In this document: positions 43,368 through 51,355 of the stretch, one piece after another
Layout of the letters: each line of letters opens with the position of its first letter
Numbering within the stretch: position 1 is the first letter of the stretch
Assembly (NCBI GenBank): GCA_964625615.1
Contig: CAZVDU010000001.1
Location: forward strand, 1-64,000
Origin: M269 sp964625615
GTDB taxonomy: Bacteria; Pseudomonadota; Gammaproteobacteria; Enterobacterales; Alteromonadaceae
Length of the DNA stretch: 64,000 nucleotides
Direction of reading: 5' to 3'
The notes under the pieces: generated by a model
Database searches by the model: none
Told to the model about the DNA's origin: nothing
Seen by the model: only the letters and a program-made list of their open reading frames with translations
Made by a program: the position numbers and the translations under genes

Positions 43368-44204
43368 GTGAAAATAGATTTACATTCGCATACCTATTAT
43401 TCAGATGGACAGCTGTCTCCCTCTGAACTCATCGATAGAGCGCACAATATGCAGGTTGATGTGCTTGCTATAACTGATCATGACACAGTAGCTGCCATTG
43501 GCGAGGCTCAGGCCTATCAAGCCAAGCAAAAGCGAGCGATGATAATCGTTCCTGGCGTTGAAATATCAACGCGCTGGCATGGATTCGAAATCCATATTTT
43601 GGGGTTAAATGTTGACCATGAAAACTCTTTGTTTACAGAAAGGTTGGCGGAGCAGACTGAAAGGCGAAATGTAAGAGGTGAGGCCATCGCTGAAAAGCTT
43701 GCCAGAGTCGGCATAAAAGATACATTGGTGGATGCTAAAGCCTTAGCTAATAAAGGACAATTAACACGGGCTCATTTTGCGAGAGTTTTGGTCAAAAGGC
43801 AGGTTGTTAAAGACAATCAACAGGCGTTTCAAAAATACTTGGGCAAAGACAAGAGAGCGTACTTCAAGCCGCAGTGGATAGAGGTTGAAGAGGCCATCAA
43901 ATGGATACACGATGCCAAGGGACAAGCTGTTTTGGCACATCCAGGTCACTATGATTTGACTGCTAAGTGGTTACGCCGTCTTATTTCAGAGTTTAAGCTT
44001 TGGGGAGGGGATGGCATGGAAGTAATTCATACCAGTTTATCGCCTGATAGGAAACGTCAAATGGTGTCCTATGCTCAAGAATATGACTTGCTTGCGTCAG
44101 CAGGGTCGGATTTTCATTTTCCCAGTCGTTGGACAGAACTAGGTCGGAGTTTAACATTACCCAGCGATTTAAAACCTGTTTGGCAAGATTGGGTGTTGAC
44201 TTAG
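43368..44204 (+). CDS. rnm: PHP-domain 5'-3' exoribonuclease / 3',5'-nucleotide phosphatase (RNase AM)
   Basis: A 278-residue PHP protein starting from GTG 43368 (KIDLHSHTYYSDG). Metal-binding motifs are DLHSHTYYSD, ITDHDT, PGVEIST, IHILGLN, LAHPGHYDL and AGSDFHFPS. The order and spacing agree with E. coli YciV/RNase AM, which trims 5' ends of rRNA and hydrolyses pAp. The frame is open 48 codons further back, but that would run through the trp promoter and trpL and delay the first catalytic His. It is divergent from trp, as in enterics. Confidence 0.9.
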   Translation: MKIDLHSHTYYSDGQLSPSELIDRAHNMQVDVLAITDHDTVAAIGEAQAYQAKQKRAMIIVPGVEISTRWHGFEIHILGLNVDHENSLFTERLAEQTERRNVRGEAIAEKLARVGIKDTLVDAKALANKGQLTRAHFARVLVKRQVVKDNQQAFQKYLGKDKRAYFKPQWIEVEEAIKWIHDAKGQAVLAHPGHYDLTAKWLRRLISEFKLWGGDGMEVIHTSLSPDRKRQMVSYAQEYDLLASAGSDFHFPSRWTELGRSLTLPSDLKPVWQDWVLT

Positions 44205-44359
44205 GTTTGTTGGGCCTCGTATTTAATGTAATTAGTATAAGGCCGCATAAACTTAAGGACTTTTGGCAAGCTTAAGAGTAAGATCTATATACTCAATAGT
44301 TGAACCCTCATCGAAGTAATAGCCGTCTTTAAACGTATTGGTAGCAAAGGCATCATATT

Positions 44360-44980
44360 ATGAGTCAGTTTTTTTATATCCACCCTGATAACCCACAAGC
44401 TCGATTGATTAAACAAGCCTGTGAAATTATTCGCAATGGACAGGTGGTCGTTTATCCTACAGACTCCGGTTATGCCATAGGTTGCCAAATGGACAACAAG
44501 TCAGCATTAGAGCAAATATGCCGTATACGAAATATTGGTAAAGATCATAACTTTACGCTGATGTGCAAAGACATGTCAGAAATTGCAAATTACGCACGTG
44601 TTGAAAATCAGGTTTTTCGGCAAATTAAGAATAATACCCCCGGCCCTTACACCTTCATTTTAAAAGCGACGAAAGAAGTACCTAAGAGGCTCATGAATCC
44701 GAAACGGAAAACCATTGGTATTCGTGTTCCTGGCAATGAGATCGCTCATGCATTGCTAGAAGAGTTCGGTGAACCGTTAATGTCTACGACGCTCATTTTA
44801 CCTGATGAGGTTGTCGCTGAGTCGGACCCAGATGAAATTCGAGAAAAGCTTGAGAAGCAAGTAGGGCTTATTATTCATGGTGGCTTTCTTGGTGAACAAC
44901 CAACCACAGTTATTGATATGTCAGAGGGAGAGAGTGTGATTATTCGAGAGGGAAACGGTGACAGTAGCGTATTTTCTTAG
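44360..44980 (+). CDS. yciO: YciO: YrdC/Sua5 family protein
   Basis: A 206-residue protein of the Sua5/YrdC family of threonylcarbamoyl-adenylate synthases. IIRNGQVVVYPTDSGYAIGC, ICRIRNIGKDHNFTLMCKD and KTIGIRVPGNEIAHALL carry the nucleotide and threonine sites. YciO is a paralogue with uncertain role in t6A synthesis. It lies between rnm and scpA in the conserved order. Confidence 0.92.
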   Translation: MSQFFYIHPDNPQARLIKQACEIIRNGQVVVYPTDSGYAIGCQMDNKSALEQICRIRNIGKDHNFTLMCKDMSEIANYARVENQVFRQIKNNTPGPYTFILKATKEVPKRLMNPKRKTIGIRVPGNEIAHALLEEFGEPLMSTTLILPDEVVAESDPDEIREKLEKQVGLIIHGGFLGEQPTTVIDMSEGESVIIREGNGDSSVFS

Positions 44981-44992
44981 GCTTTTTACATA

Positions 44993-45808
44993 GTGACTGA
45001 CGAACAACAAACACACCAAGAGCCGGTTCAGCAACCCTTACCACTAGCTTTCATCAACGGGGAAGCGTTGATAGAAAAACCGGAAGATTTATATATTCCG
45101 CCTGATGCGCTAGAAGTTATCCTTGAAACGTTTGAAGGCCCATTAGATTTACTTTTGTATCTTATCCGTCGACAACGCCTTGATATCGTTAATTTACCGA
45201 TTCTGCAGATAACACGGCAGTATATGGACTATGTTGATGTTATGAAGGGGCTCAAATTGGAACTTGCAGGTGAATACCTGCTGATGGCGGCTATTTTAGC
45301 AGAAGTAAAATCTCGACTATTGTTGCCTAAGCATGATGACACTGAAGAGGATGAAGATGATCCACGTGCAGAGCTTATCCGCCGCTTGAAAGAATATGAA
45401 GTTGTAAAATTTGCAGCGGAAGAAATCGATAAATTACCTAGACAACAACGTGACTTCTTTACCATTCAAGCTGACGTCGATGAAAGTGTAGAACCTATTA
45501 AAATCCTTCCTGAGGTTTCATTGCAAGAGCTGGTATTGAGTTTTCAGCAAGCGATGAAAAAAGCGAAGACGTTCGAGCATCACCAGATTGCCAGAGAGTC
45601 ACTTTCTACTCGCGAAAGAATGGCACATATTATTGATTTAATTGGACCTCATACTTTTACAGGGTTTGATGAGTTATTTGAAGTGAGTGAAGGGAAAGCC
45701 GGAGTCGTTGTGACCTTTCTAGCAATACTAGAATTGGTAAAAGAAGATTTAATTGAACTGGTTCAGGCGCAGCCTTTTGCCAATATCCATATCAAAATGG
45801 CAAGTTAA
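44993..45808 (+). CDS. scpA: Segregation and condensation protein A
   Basis: A 271-residue kleisin of the SMC-ScpAB complex. Its core LETFEGPLDLLLYLIRRQRL and the AAILAEVKSRLLLP motif are typical. An acidic linker (EDEDDP) follows, then the C-terminal winged helix. It starts with GTG 44993, 13 bases after yciO. Presence with scpB suggests the organism uses SMC-ScpAB; whether MukBEF is also present is not visible. Confidence 0.93.
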   Translation: MTDEQQTHQEPVQQPLPLAFINGEALIEKPEDLYIPPDALEVILETFEGPLDLLLYLIRRQRLDIVNLPILQITRQYMDYVDVMKGLKLELAGEYLLMAAILAEVKSRLLLPKHDDTEEDEDDPRAELIRRLKEYEVVKFAAEEIDKLPRQQRDFFTIQADVDESVEPIKILPEVSLQELVLSFQQAMKKAKTFEHHQIARESLSTRERMAHIIDLIGPHTFTGFDELFEVSEGKAGVVVTFLAILELVKEDLIELVQAQPFANIHIKMAS

Positions 45809-45809
45809 T

Positions 45810-46460
45810 ATGGCGGCAAAAATAAATACACAGCAACTAAAACAGCTGATTGAAGCGGCAATATTTGTTGCTGATCACCCATTAACCAGAGATAAGCTGC
45901 AAGAGACAGTATTACTGGGGTTAAGTGTTAGTAAAAAAGCAGTTGATGAAGCACTTGAATCTTTGCGATTAGATTATCTGTCTCGTGGTGTCCAGCTGGT
46001 GAAGGTTGCATCAGGTTATCGATTTCAATCAAATGACAGTTTAAGTCCTTGGTTGGGACGTTTATGGCAAGAGCATGCCCCGCGATATTCAAGGGCAATG
46101 CTTGAAACGCTCGCACTTATTGCTTATAGACAGCCTGTTACTCGTGGAGAAATTGAGGATGTTAGGGGGGTTGCTGTAAGCAGCAATATCGTCAAGACGA
46201 TGATTGAAAGAGATTGGGTCAAGGTTGTTGGTCATAAAGAGGTACCTGGGCGTCCTGCTTTATATGCAACAACGCCTGGTTTCTTAAATTATTTTGGCCT
46301 AAAGAGCTTATCAGAACTACCCTCAATAGAAGAATTTGAAAGTATAGTTGTTGATAAAGACAATCATGAAGGTGGTGGTCAGTTGAAAGTAGGGTCGGAA
46401 GCATCAGTAACTGTTGAGCCGACAATCAATGTTGATACAAAAGAGAATCAAATACACTAA
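45810..46460 (+). CDS. scpB: Segregation and condensation protein B
   Basis: A 216-residue protein with two winged-helix domains (VADHPLTRDKLQETVL; MLETLALIAYRQPVTRGEIE, IKTMIERDWVKVVG-like stretch). It forms a dimer on the ScpA linker. I start at ATG 45810, one base after the scpA stop, rather than further inside scpA. The last ~45 residues are a low-complexity tail. It overlaps rluB by one base (TAATG). Confidence 0.93.
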   Translation: MAAKINTQQLKQLIEAAIFVADHPLTRDKLQETVLLGLSVSKKAVDEALESLRLDYLSRGVQLVKVASGYRFQSNDSLSPWLGRLWQEHAPRYSRAMLETLALIAYRQPVTRGEIEDVRGVAVSSNIVKTMIERDWVKVVGHKEVPGRPALYATTPGFLNYFGLKSLSELPSIEEFESIVVDKDNHEGGGQLKVGSEASVTVEPTINVDTKENQIH

Positions 46461-47317
46461 TGAGTGAAAAACTACAAAAAGTATTAGCAAATGCAGGCTT
46501 CGGTTCACGCCGTGAGATGGAGAAGTGGATTGAGCAGGGACGTGCCAGCATTAACGGTAAAGTTGCGGCGCTGGGTGAGCGTGTCGAGCCTAGTGATAAA
46601 ATTATGCTTGATGGTAAGAGTATTGCGCGGGAGCAACAAAAGCCCGTTTGCCGTGTATTAATGTATAACAAGCCTGAAGGGGAGCTTTGCACACGTAGCG
46701 ATCCAGAAGGGCGGCAAACCGTATTTGATAGATTACCTGCCATAACACCGGGGCGTTGGATAGCTGTTGGTCGCCTGGATATCAATACAAGCGGCTTGTT
46801 GTTATTTACGAACGATGGCGAGTTGGCAAACAGGATGATGCATCCCAAGCATGAAATTGAGCGTGAATATGCGGTACGAGTGTTTGGGGAAGTGAATAAT
46901 GACGTATTAAAAACCCTCACTAAGGGCGTGCAATTAGAAGATGGCAAGGCCAAGTTTACGAAGGTGACTCGTCGTGCTAGTGATGAAGAAGCAATAAACC
47001 AGTGGTTTGATGTGACGTTGTCTGAAGGTAGAAATCGAGAAGTCCGTCGTATGTGGGAATCTCAAGGGTTACAAGTAAGTCGCTTGATTCGATTGAGATA
47101 CGGAGAAATTGAGTTACAGAAGAGATTACCTCAAGGTGGGTGGGTCGAGTTGGAGCTTCCTGAACTTAATAAGTTACGTGGATCTGTGCAACTGCCCCCT
47201 GAAACTGAGACAGTGATCAATGAACGTAAGAACAAATTGGATCATGTTCGCATTAGCCGAATGCGCCGTTCTGTTAAAAAGCATAAGCTAAAACATCGTC
47301 AAAGTTTGAGGCGATGA
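46460..47317 (+). CDS. rluB: 23S rRNA pseudouridine(2605) synthase RluB
   Basis: A 285-residue enzyme with an N-terminal S4 RNA-binding domain (KLQKVLANAGFGSRREMEKW) and a pseudouridine synthase domain (catalytic Asp in VGRLDINTSGLLLFTNDG). The C-terminal ~40 residues are strongly basic. It modifies U2605 of 23S rRNA. It is translationally coupled with scpB. Confidence 0.93.
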   Translation: MSEKLQKVLANAGFGSRREMEKWIEQGRASINGKVAALGERVEPSDKIMLDGKSIAREQQKPVCRVLMYNKPEGELCTRSDPEGRQTVFDRLPAITPGRWIAVGRLDINTSGLLLFTNDGELANRMMHPKHEIEREYAVRVFGEVNNDVLKTLTKGVQLEDGKAKFTKVTRRASDEEAINQWFDVTLSEGRNREVRRMWESQGLQVSRLIRLRYGEIELQKRLPQGGWVELELPELNKLRGSVQLPPETETVINERKNKLDHVRISRMRRSVKKHKLKHRQSLRR

Positions 47318-47437
47318 TCTCTTTTTTGAGTAATTGTAACGCTGTATTTCTGTTGTGATGAAAACGTTAAGTTTCAATCAACGTTTAACTATGCTTAAAA
47401 ATAAACCAATAATGCAACGTATATCGGATCAATGGCA

Positions 47438-48370
47438 TTACTCTATAATGGTCACGACCTTATCCAAGCGTTGTTTAATGATGTCTCTGAACCTGCCCGA
47501 AAGCTCTCTAAAGAAAACGCGGCTAGGGGAAGTAGGGCGCCATATTAAGGCATGGCGCCTGCTAATTGGGCTGTCTAGTAATTCACAAACATGTAGTGCC
47601 TCTGGTCTATGCATTTCTGAGTGAATATATAAGCCTGGTAAGAAAGCAACACCTAGTCCCATAACAACCATTTGTCTCAATGTATCTAAACTTGTACCCT
47701 CAAAGTCACGCATTAAGTTAGCGCCAAATTGCTGACAAATGTCCTGAACTTGCCTGTGAAATCGGTGTTGTTCCTCAAGTGTTAATACGTTCTCTCCAGA
47801 TATTTGAGTCGCTGAAACATCGTTTTGTGACGCTAGCTTATGATCCGCAGGTACAACGAGCTTTAACGGCTCTATAAACAAGGGCTGTACTGATAATTCG
47901 GTTGATGCAATGGGGAGAGGGGACAGAATAAGGTCGAACTCGCCAGCAATTAATTGCTCCTCAAGCAGCATTGGCGGTGCCTCTCTGACATAAAGCTTTA
48001 ATTCATCATATTGTTTATGAAGTTCGGGTAATACCGAAGGCAGTAAATAAGGGCCTAACGTTGGCGGAACGCCAAGCTTAAAAGTTGTTACTGGCCCATT
48101 TTTAATCCAGTTTGCTGCATCTAAGAATTCATTGTTAGCATCAAGGATTTTCTTCGCTAACGCGAGTAGCTCTCGCCCTTGTACTGAGAGTAGAGTCCCT
48201 GAACGTGACCGTTCAAATAGTTGGAATCCTAATTGTTGTTCCAAGCTACTTACCTGTAATGTTAAGGTAGGTTGAGTAATACCCAAATTTTGCGCCGCTT
48301 GTCTAAAGTTAAGTGTAGATGCCACTGTTATGAAATAGGTCAGCTGCTTGATGGTTGGTTTGTTCTTAAT
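47438..48370 (-). CDS. LysR family regulator beside carbonic anhydrase; possible ATT start
   Basis: A LysR-type regulator of about 310 residues. From the first standard start (GTG 48325) the protein begins MASTLNFRQAAQ and lacks the ~15 residues that precede this point in all LysR proteins. The frame stays open upstream and encodes KNKPTIKQLTYFIT, exactly that missing piece. The only start-like codon at the right place is ATT (48370-48368), preceded by AAGAG. The helix-turn-helix (FRQAAQNLGITQPTLTLQVS) and the effector domain are intact. It is divergent from carbonic anhydrase and SulP genes, which it may control. Confidence 0.75.
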   Translation of the reverse strand: MKNKPTIKQLTYFITVASTLNFRQAAQNLGITQPTLTLQVSSLEQQLGFQLFERSRSGTLLSVQGRELLALAKKILDANNEFLDAANWIKNGPVTTFKLGVPPTLGPYLLPSVLPELHKQYDELKLYVREAPPMLLEEQLIAGEFDLILSPLPIASTELSVQPLFIEPLKLVVPADHKLASQNDVSATQISGENVLTLEEQHRFHRQVQDICQQFGANLMRDFEGTSLDTLRQMVVMGLGVAFLPGLYIHSEMHRPEALHVCELLDSPISRRHALIWRPTSPSRVFFRELSGRFRDIIKQRLDKVVTIIE

Positions 48371-48400
48371 GATTTGTTCTCTTTTATTTACAGTTGTACT

Positions 48401-48421
48401 CTGATAGGTAAAACTTATCAG
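48401..48421. promoter_or_regulatory. Candidate LysR operator between the regulator and carbonic anhydrase genes
   Basis: CTGATA (48401-48406) and TATCAG (48416-48421) form a 21-base inverted repeat with a nine-base centre in the divergent region, about 30 bases upstream of the regulator start. Confidence 0.45.
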
Positions 48422-48524
48422 TAACTTATATATCTTTCTATCTAATTATCAAGCCATAGTGCATCGATTAGCAAAAAGTTGTCCGATTTGTCGAGCGGCT
48501 TTGTATGTATATTGGAGGCGCATT

Positions 48525-49187
48525 ATGAAGCATGTTATTTCTGGCGTCGCTAAATTTCAACGTGAAGTTTTCCCTGGGAAAGAGAGAGCGTTTAAAAAAT
48601 TAGCGACGGGGCAAAATCCCGAAGTGCTCTTTATTACTTCTTCGGATTCACGTATAGACCCTAATATGGTCACTCAAAGTGAGCCTGGTGAATTATTTAT
48701 CTGCCGCAACGTAGGCAATGTTGTGCCACCTCACAGTAATCAGACTGGCGGTATGACAGCGTCTATTGAGTTTGCTGTGGCTGCGTTAGGTATCAAACAT
48801 ATTATTGTGTGTGGTCATACTGATTGCGGCGCAATGAAAGGTGCTATTAACTTAGACGGTCTAGATAGTTTACCCCATGTTAAGGAGTGGCTTGGACACT
48901 GCAGAGCAGCTACTGAAGTTGTTAAGGAAAGGTTTGGCGAGGTGTGTGACGATCACCTTGAAGAAGTAACTAAGGAAAATATCCTGCTTCAACTGCAACA
49001 TTTGCGAACTCATCCAGCAGTAGCAGCGAAGATAGCAACAGGGCAAGTGAATTTACACGGATGGTTATACAACATTGAAACAGGCGATGTGCTTTGCATT
49101 GATGAAGACACGAGACAATACACACCAATGGACGAATGCTATGCGTCTATGATTGTAGATAAGTCAGTATACTCAACAGGACGATAA
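48525..49187 (+). CDS. Beta-carbonic anhydrase homologue with Ser at the first zinc ligand
   Basis: A 220-residue beta-class carbonic anhydrase by fold motifs. The canonical CxDxR reads S39-S-D41-S-R43; the first zinc Cys is a Ser (TCT at 48639-48641). The second motif H98-x-x-C101 (CGHTDCGAM) is intact, and the TQSEPGELFICRN and GGMTASIEFAV segments are normal. Without that Cys, hydration of CO2 is doubtful unless the change is a sequencing or strain variant. ATG 48525 has GGAGG upstream. The BicA-like SulP gene follows seven bases later, so a role in bicarbonate handling is likely. Confidence 0.82.
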   Translation: MKHVISGVAKFQREVFPGKERAFKKLATGQNPEVLFITSSDSRIDPNMVTQSEPGELFICRNVGNVVPPHSNQTGGMTASIEFAVAALGIKHIIVCGHTDCGAMKGAINLDGLDSLPHVKEWLGHCRAATEVVKERFGEVCDDHLEEVTKENILLQLQHLRTHPAVAAKIATGQVNLHGWLYNIETGDVLCIDEDTRQYTPMDECYASMIVDKSVYSTGR

Positions 49188-49194
49188 TAAAATA

Positions 49195-50874
49195 ATGATT
49201 AAGATTGATACATCGAATATTAAAGGCGATATAACTGGTGGTATTACCGCAGGCATTGTTGCTTTACCTTTAGCTCTAGCATTCGGTGTCGCATCCGGTC
49301 TTGGCCCTATTGCAGGAATGTACGGTGCTATAGCTGTTGGTTTTTTTGCGGCTCTTTTTGGTGGTACGCCATCCCAAATTTCCGGCCCTACTGGTCCTAT
49401 GGTTGTAGTATTGGCGGGTTTATTTGCAAGTTTGACAGGAAATCCAGCGCTTATCTTTACTGCTGTCATGTTGGCGGGCGTTATTCAGATTCTGATGGGC
49501 GTTCTGGGGTTAGGTGATTATATTCGACTGGTACCTTACCCGGTTATATCAGGTTTTATGAGTGGTATAGGTATAATTATTATAAGCCTGCAAGTTATCG
49601 TATTAATGGGCCACCCTTCGCCTAGTAACACGCTTGATGCGTTGGGCGATATACCTGTGGCGATATCTGATATTAACTTTAAAGCTTTGGCACTTGGTAT
49701 AGGCACATTGATCATTGCCTATCGATGGCCACCTAGTTTTGGCAAATACGTCCCTGGGACACTAGCTGCTTTGCTTATCGGTACTGTTGCAAGCTTATTT
49801 CTCGGAAGTGTACCAACATTGCGTGATGAGGGTATCCCTGAAGGCTTACCTGAATTAGTGATGCCTGTTTTTACGGGAGACAGTTTTGGCTTGGTTTTAG
49901 AAGCTGCAGTTATTTTAGCTGTTCTAGGCGCTATCGATAGTTTATTAACGTCACTTGTAGCTGACAATATGACGCGTACACGCCATAACAGTAACAAGGA
50001 GTTGGTTGGTCAAGGTATTGGTAACACTTTTGCTGGATTTATCGGTGGTATTGCCGGTGCTGGCGCAACTATGCGTACGTTTGTGAATATTCGTAGCGGT
50101 GGACGTGGTCAGATATCGGGTATGGTCCATGCGATTCTATTGCTGGCTATTGTATTAGGGTTAGGTAGCTTAGCTTCATACATTCCTCATGCTGTACTCG
50201 CCGGTATTTTGGTAAAAGCTGGCGCCGATATTATTGATTGGAGCTATATAAGAAAAGCGCATCGTGGCCCTAGGTTCGATTTGCTACTCATGACCATTGT
50301 TGTTGCCATGACAGTTTTTGTAGATCTTATACAAGCGGTGGGCGTAGGTGTTGTATTAGCAGCACTTGCCTATGTTAAGCAAGTTGCTAAGGTACAACTA
50401 GACCAACTTAAAAACATGCCTGATCACTTGGACGATCCAGAAGAACACGCACTTTTAGAACAAGCTCATGGTCGAGTTCGTGTCTTCGATTTTGGCGGTC
50501 CCTTAAGTTTTGGTGCGGCAGCTGACGTTGGTCATCACGTTAGAGAAAAAGTGAAAGCCAATGAGCAAGTACTTATTCTAGATTTTGAACGAGTGCCTTT
50601 TATGGATGTATCAGCGGCTAGAGCTGTTGAGACTATTGCTGTTGATGCAAAAGCAGCCGGTAAATTACTTTATGTTTCTGGACTAGGAAAAGATGTAGAA
50701 GATGTATTAATTGGGTTGGGGGTTGATCAGCACTATGATAAATCGTCAATTTTTAAAACTCGCTTAGAAGCATTAAAATCTGCAGAAAAAGTGATCTCAG
50801 AGAGTAATATCAACGTAAAAAAGGATGAGCAGGTTGGGATAGAGCAAACCCAACCTGCAGCTCAAACCAGTTAG
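49195..50874 (+). CDS. SulP family anion transporter, BicA-like
   Basis: A 559-residue membrane transporter with about 12-14 membrane segments (1-400) and a C-terminal STAS domain (about 425-530, ILDFERVPFMDVSAARAVE). The N-terminal region (GDITGGITAGIVALPLALAF, FFAALFGGTPSQISGPTGPM) is very like cyanobacterial BicA, a sodium-dependent bicarbonate importer. It is co-directional with carbonic anhydrase, seven bases away. Bicarbonate is therefore the likely substrate, with sulfate as the alternative. Confidence 0.85.
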   Translation: MIKIDTSNIKGDITGGITAGIVALPLALAFGVASGLGPIAGMYGAIAVGFFAALFGGTPSQISGPTGPMVVVLAGLFASLTGNPALIFTAVMLAGVIQILMGVLGLGDYIRLVPYPVISGFMSGIGIIIISLQVIVLMGHPSPSNTLDALGDIPVAISDINFKALALGIGTLIIAYRWPPSFGKYVPGTLAALLIGTVASLFLGSVPTLRDEGIPEGLPELVMPVFTGDSFGLVLEAAVILAVLGAIDSLLTSLVADNMTRTRHNSNKELVGQGIGNTFAGFIGGIAGAGATMRTFVNIRSGGRGQISGMVHAILLLAIVLGLGSLASYIPHAVLAGILVKAGADIIDWSYIRKAHRGPRFDLLLMTIVVAMTVFVDLIQAVGVGVVLAALAYVKQVAKVQLDQLKNMPDHLDDPEEHALLEQAHGRVRVFDFGGPLSFGAAADVGHHVREKVKANEQVLILDFERVPFMDVSAARAVETIAVDAKAAGKLLYVSGLGKDVEDVLIGLGVDQHYDKSSIFKTRLEALKSAEKVISESNINVKKDEQVGIEQTQPAAQTS

Positions 50875-50896
50875 TACGGATATAATTTAAATTTTC

Positions 50897-51241
50897 ATGA
50901 AATTGCTATTCAAAGTCAGAACTTCAACGTGGCCAAGTATAGCCACGTTTGTAATGTTGGCATCAATTACCTTACTTGGCTTTTCTCTTATAGAAAAGCA
51001 TAGTAGGTTAGTGTATCTAAACGAATCCTCTTGTGATTCTGTTGCTTCTGATATTTTAGATAATGAACTTCAGGAAGAAGCTACTGATTACATGGCTGAT
51101 TCGATGGAGTTTTCAGGCTGCATTTACAAATCTAAAGGAAACGCTAAGGCTTTACATAAAGTCTTAGTGTTTTGTCGTTCACAGTATAAACCTCCTTTTA
51201 TGGAAAAAGAACAACGCCCTCCACAAAGCTCGATCGTTTAA
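50897..51241 (+). CDS. Small membrane-anchored protein of unknown function
   Basis: A 114-residue protein I do not recognise. One hydrophobic segment (about 15-33, IATFVMLASITLLGFSLI) lies near the N-terminus; the rest is polar with four Cys (SSCDSV, FSGCIY, VFCRS). The topology is probably N-in with a periplasmic or extracellular C-domain, in which Cys could pair. It sits between the two SulP genes on the same strand, 22 bases after the first, so it may be co-expressed with them. Confidence 0.6.
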   Translation: MKLLFKVRTSTWPSIATFVMLASITLLGFSLIEKHSRLVYLNESSCDSVASDILDNELQEEATDYMADSMEFSGCIYKSKGNAKALHKVLVFCRSQYKPPFMEKEQRPPQSSIV

Positions 51242-51355
51242 GCGTATTTAGTAATACAAGCACCAAGATAGCTATTCCATTTAGACAAAGAAAGAATGTA
51301 GTAATGACGTGCTTGTGAGTTTTACAACAAGTAAATTAGATCGAGAAATATATAA

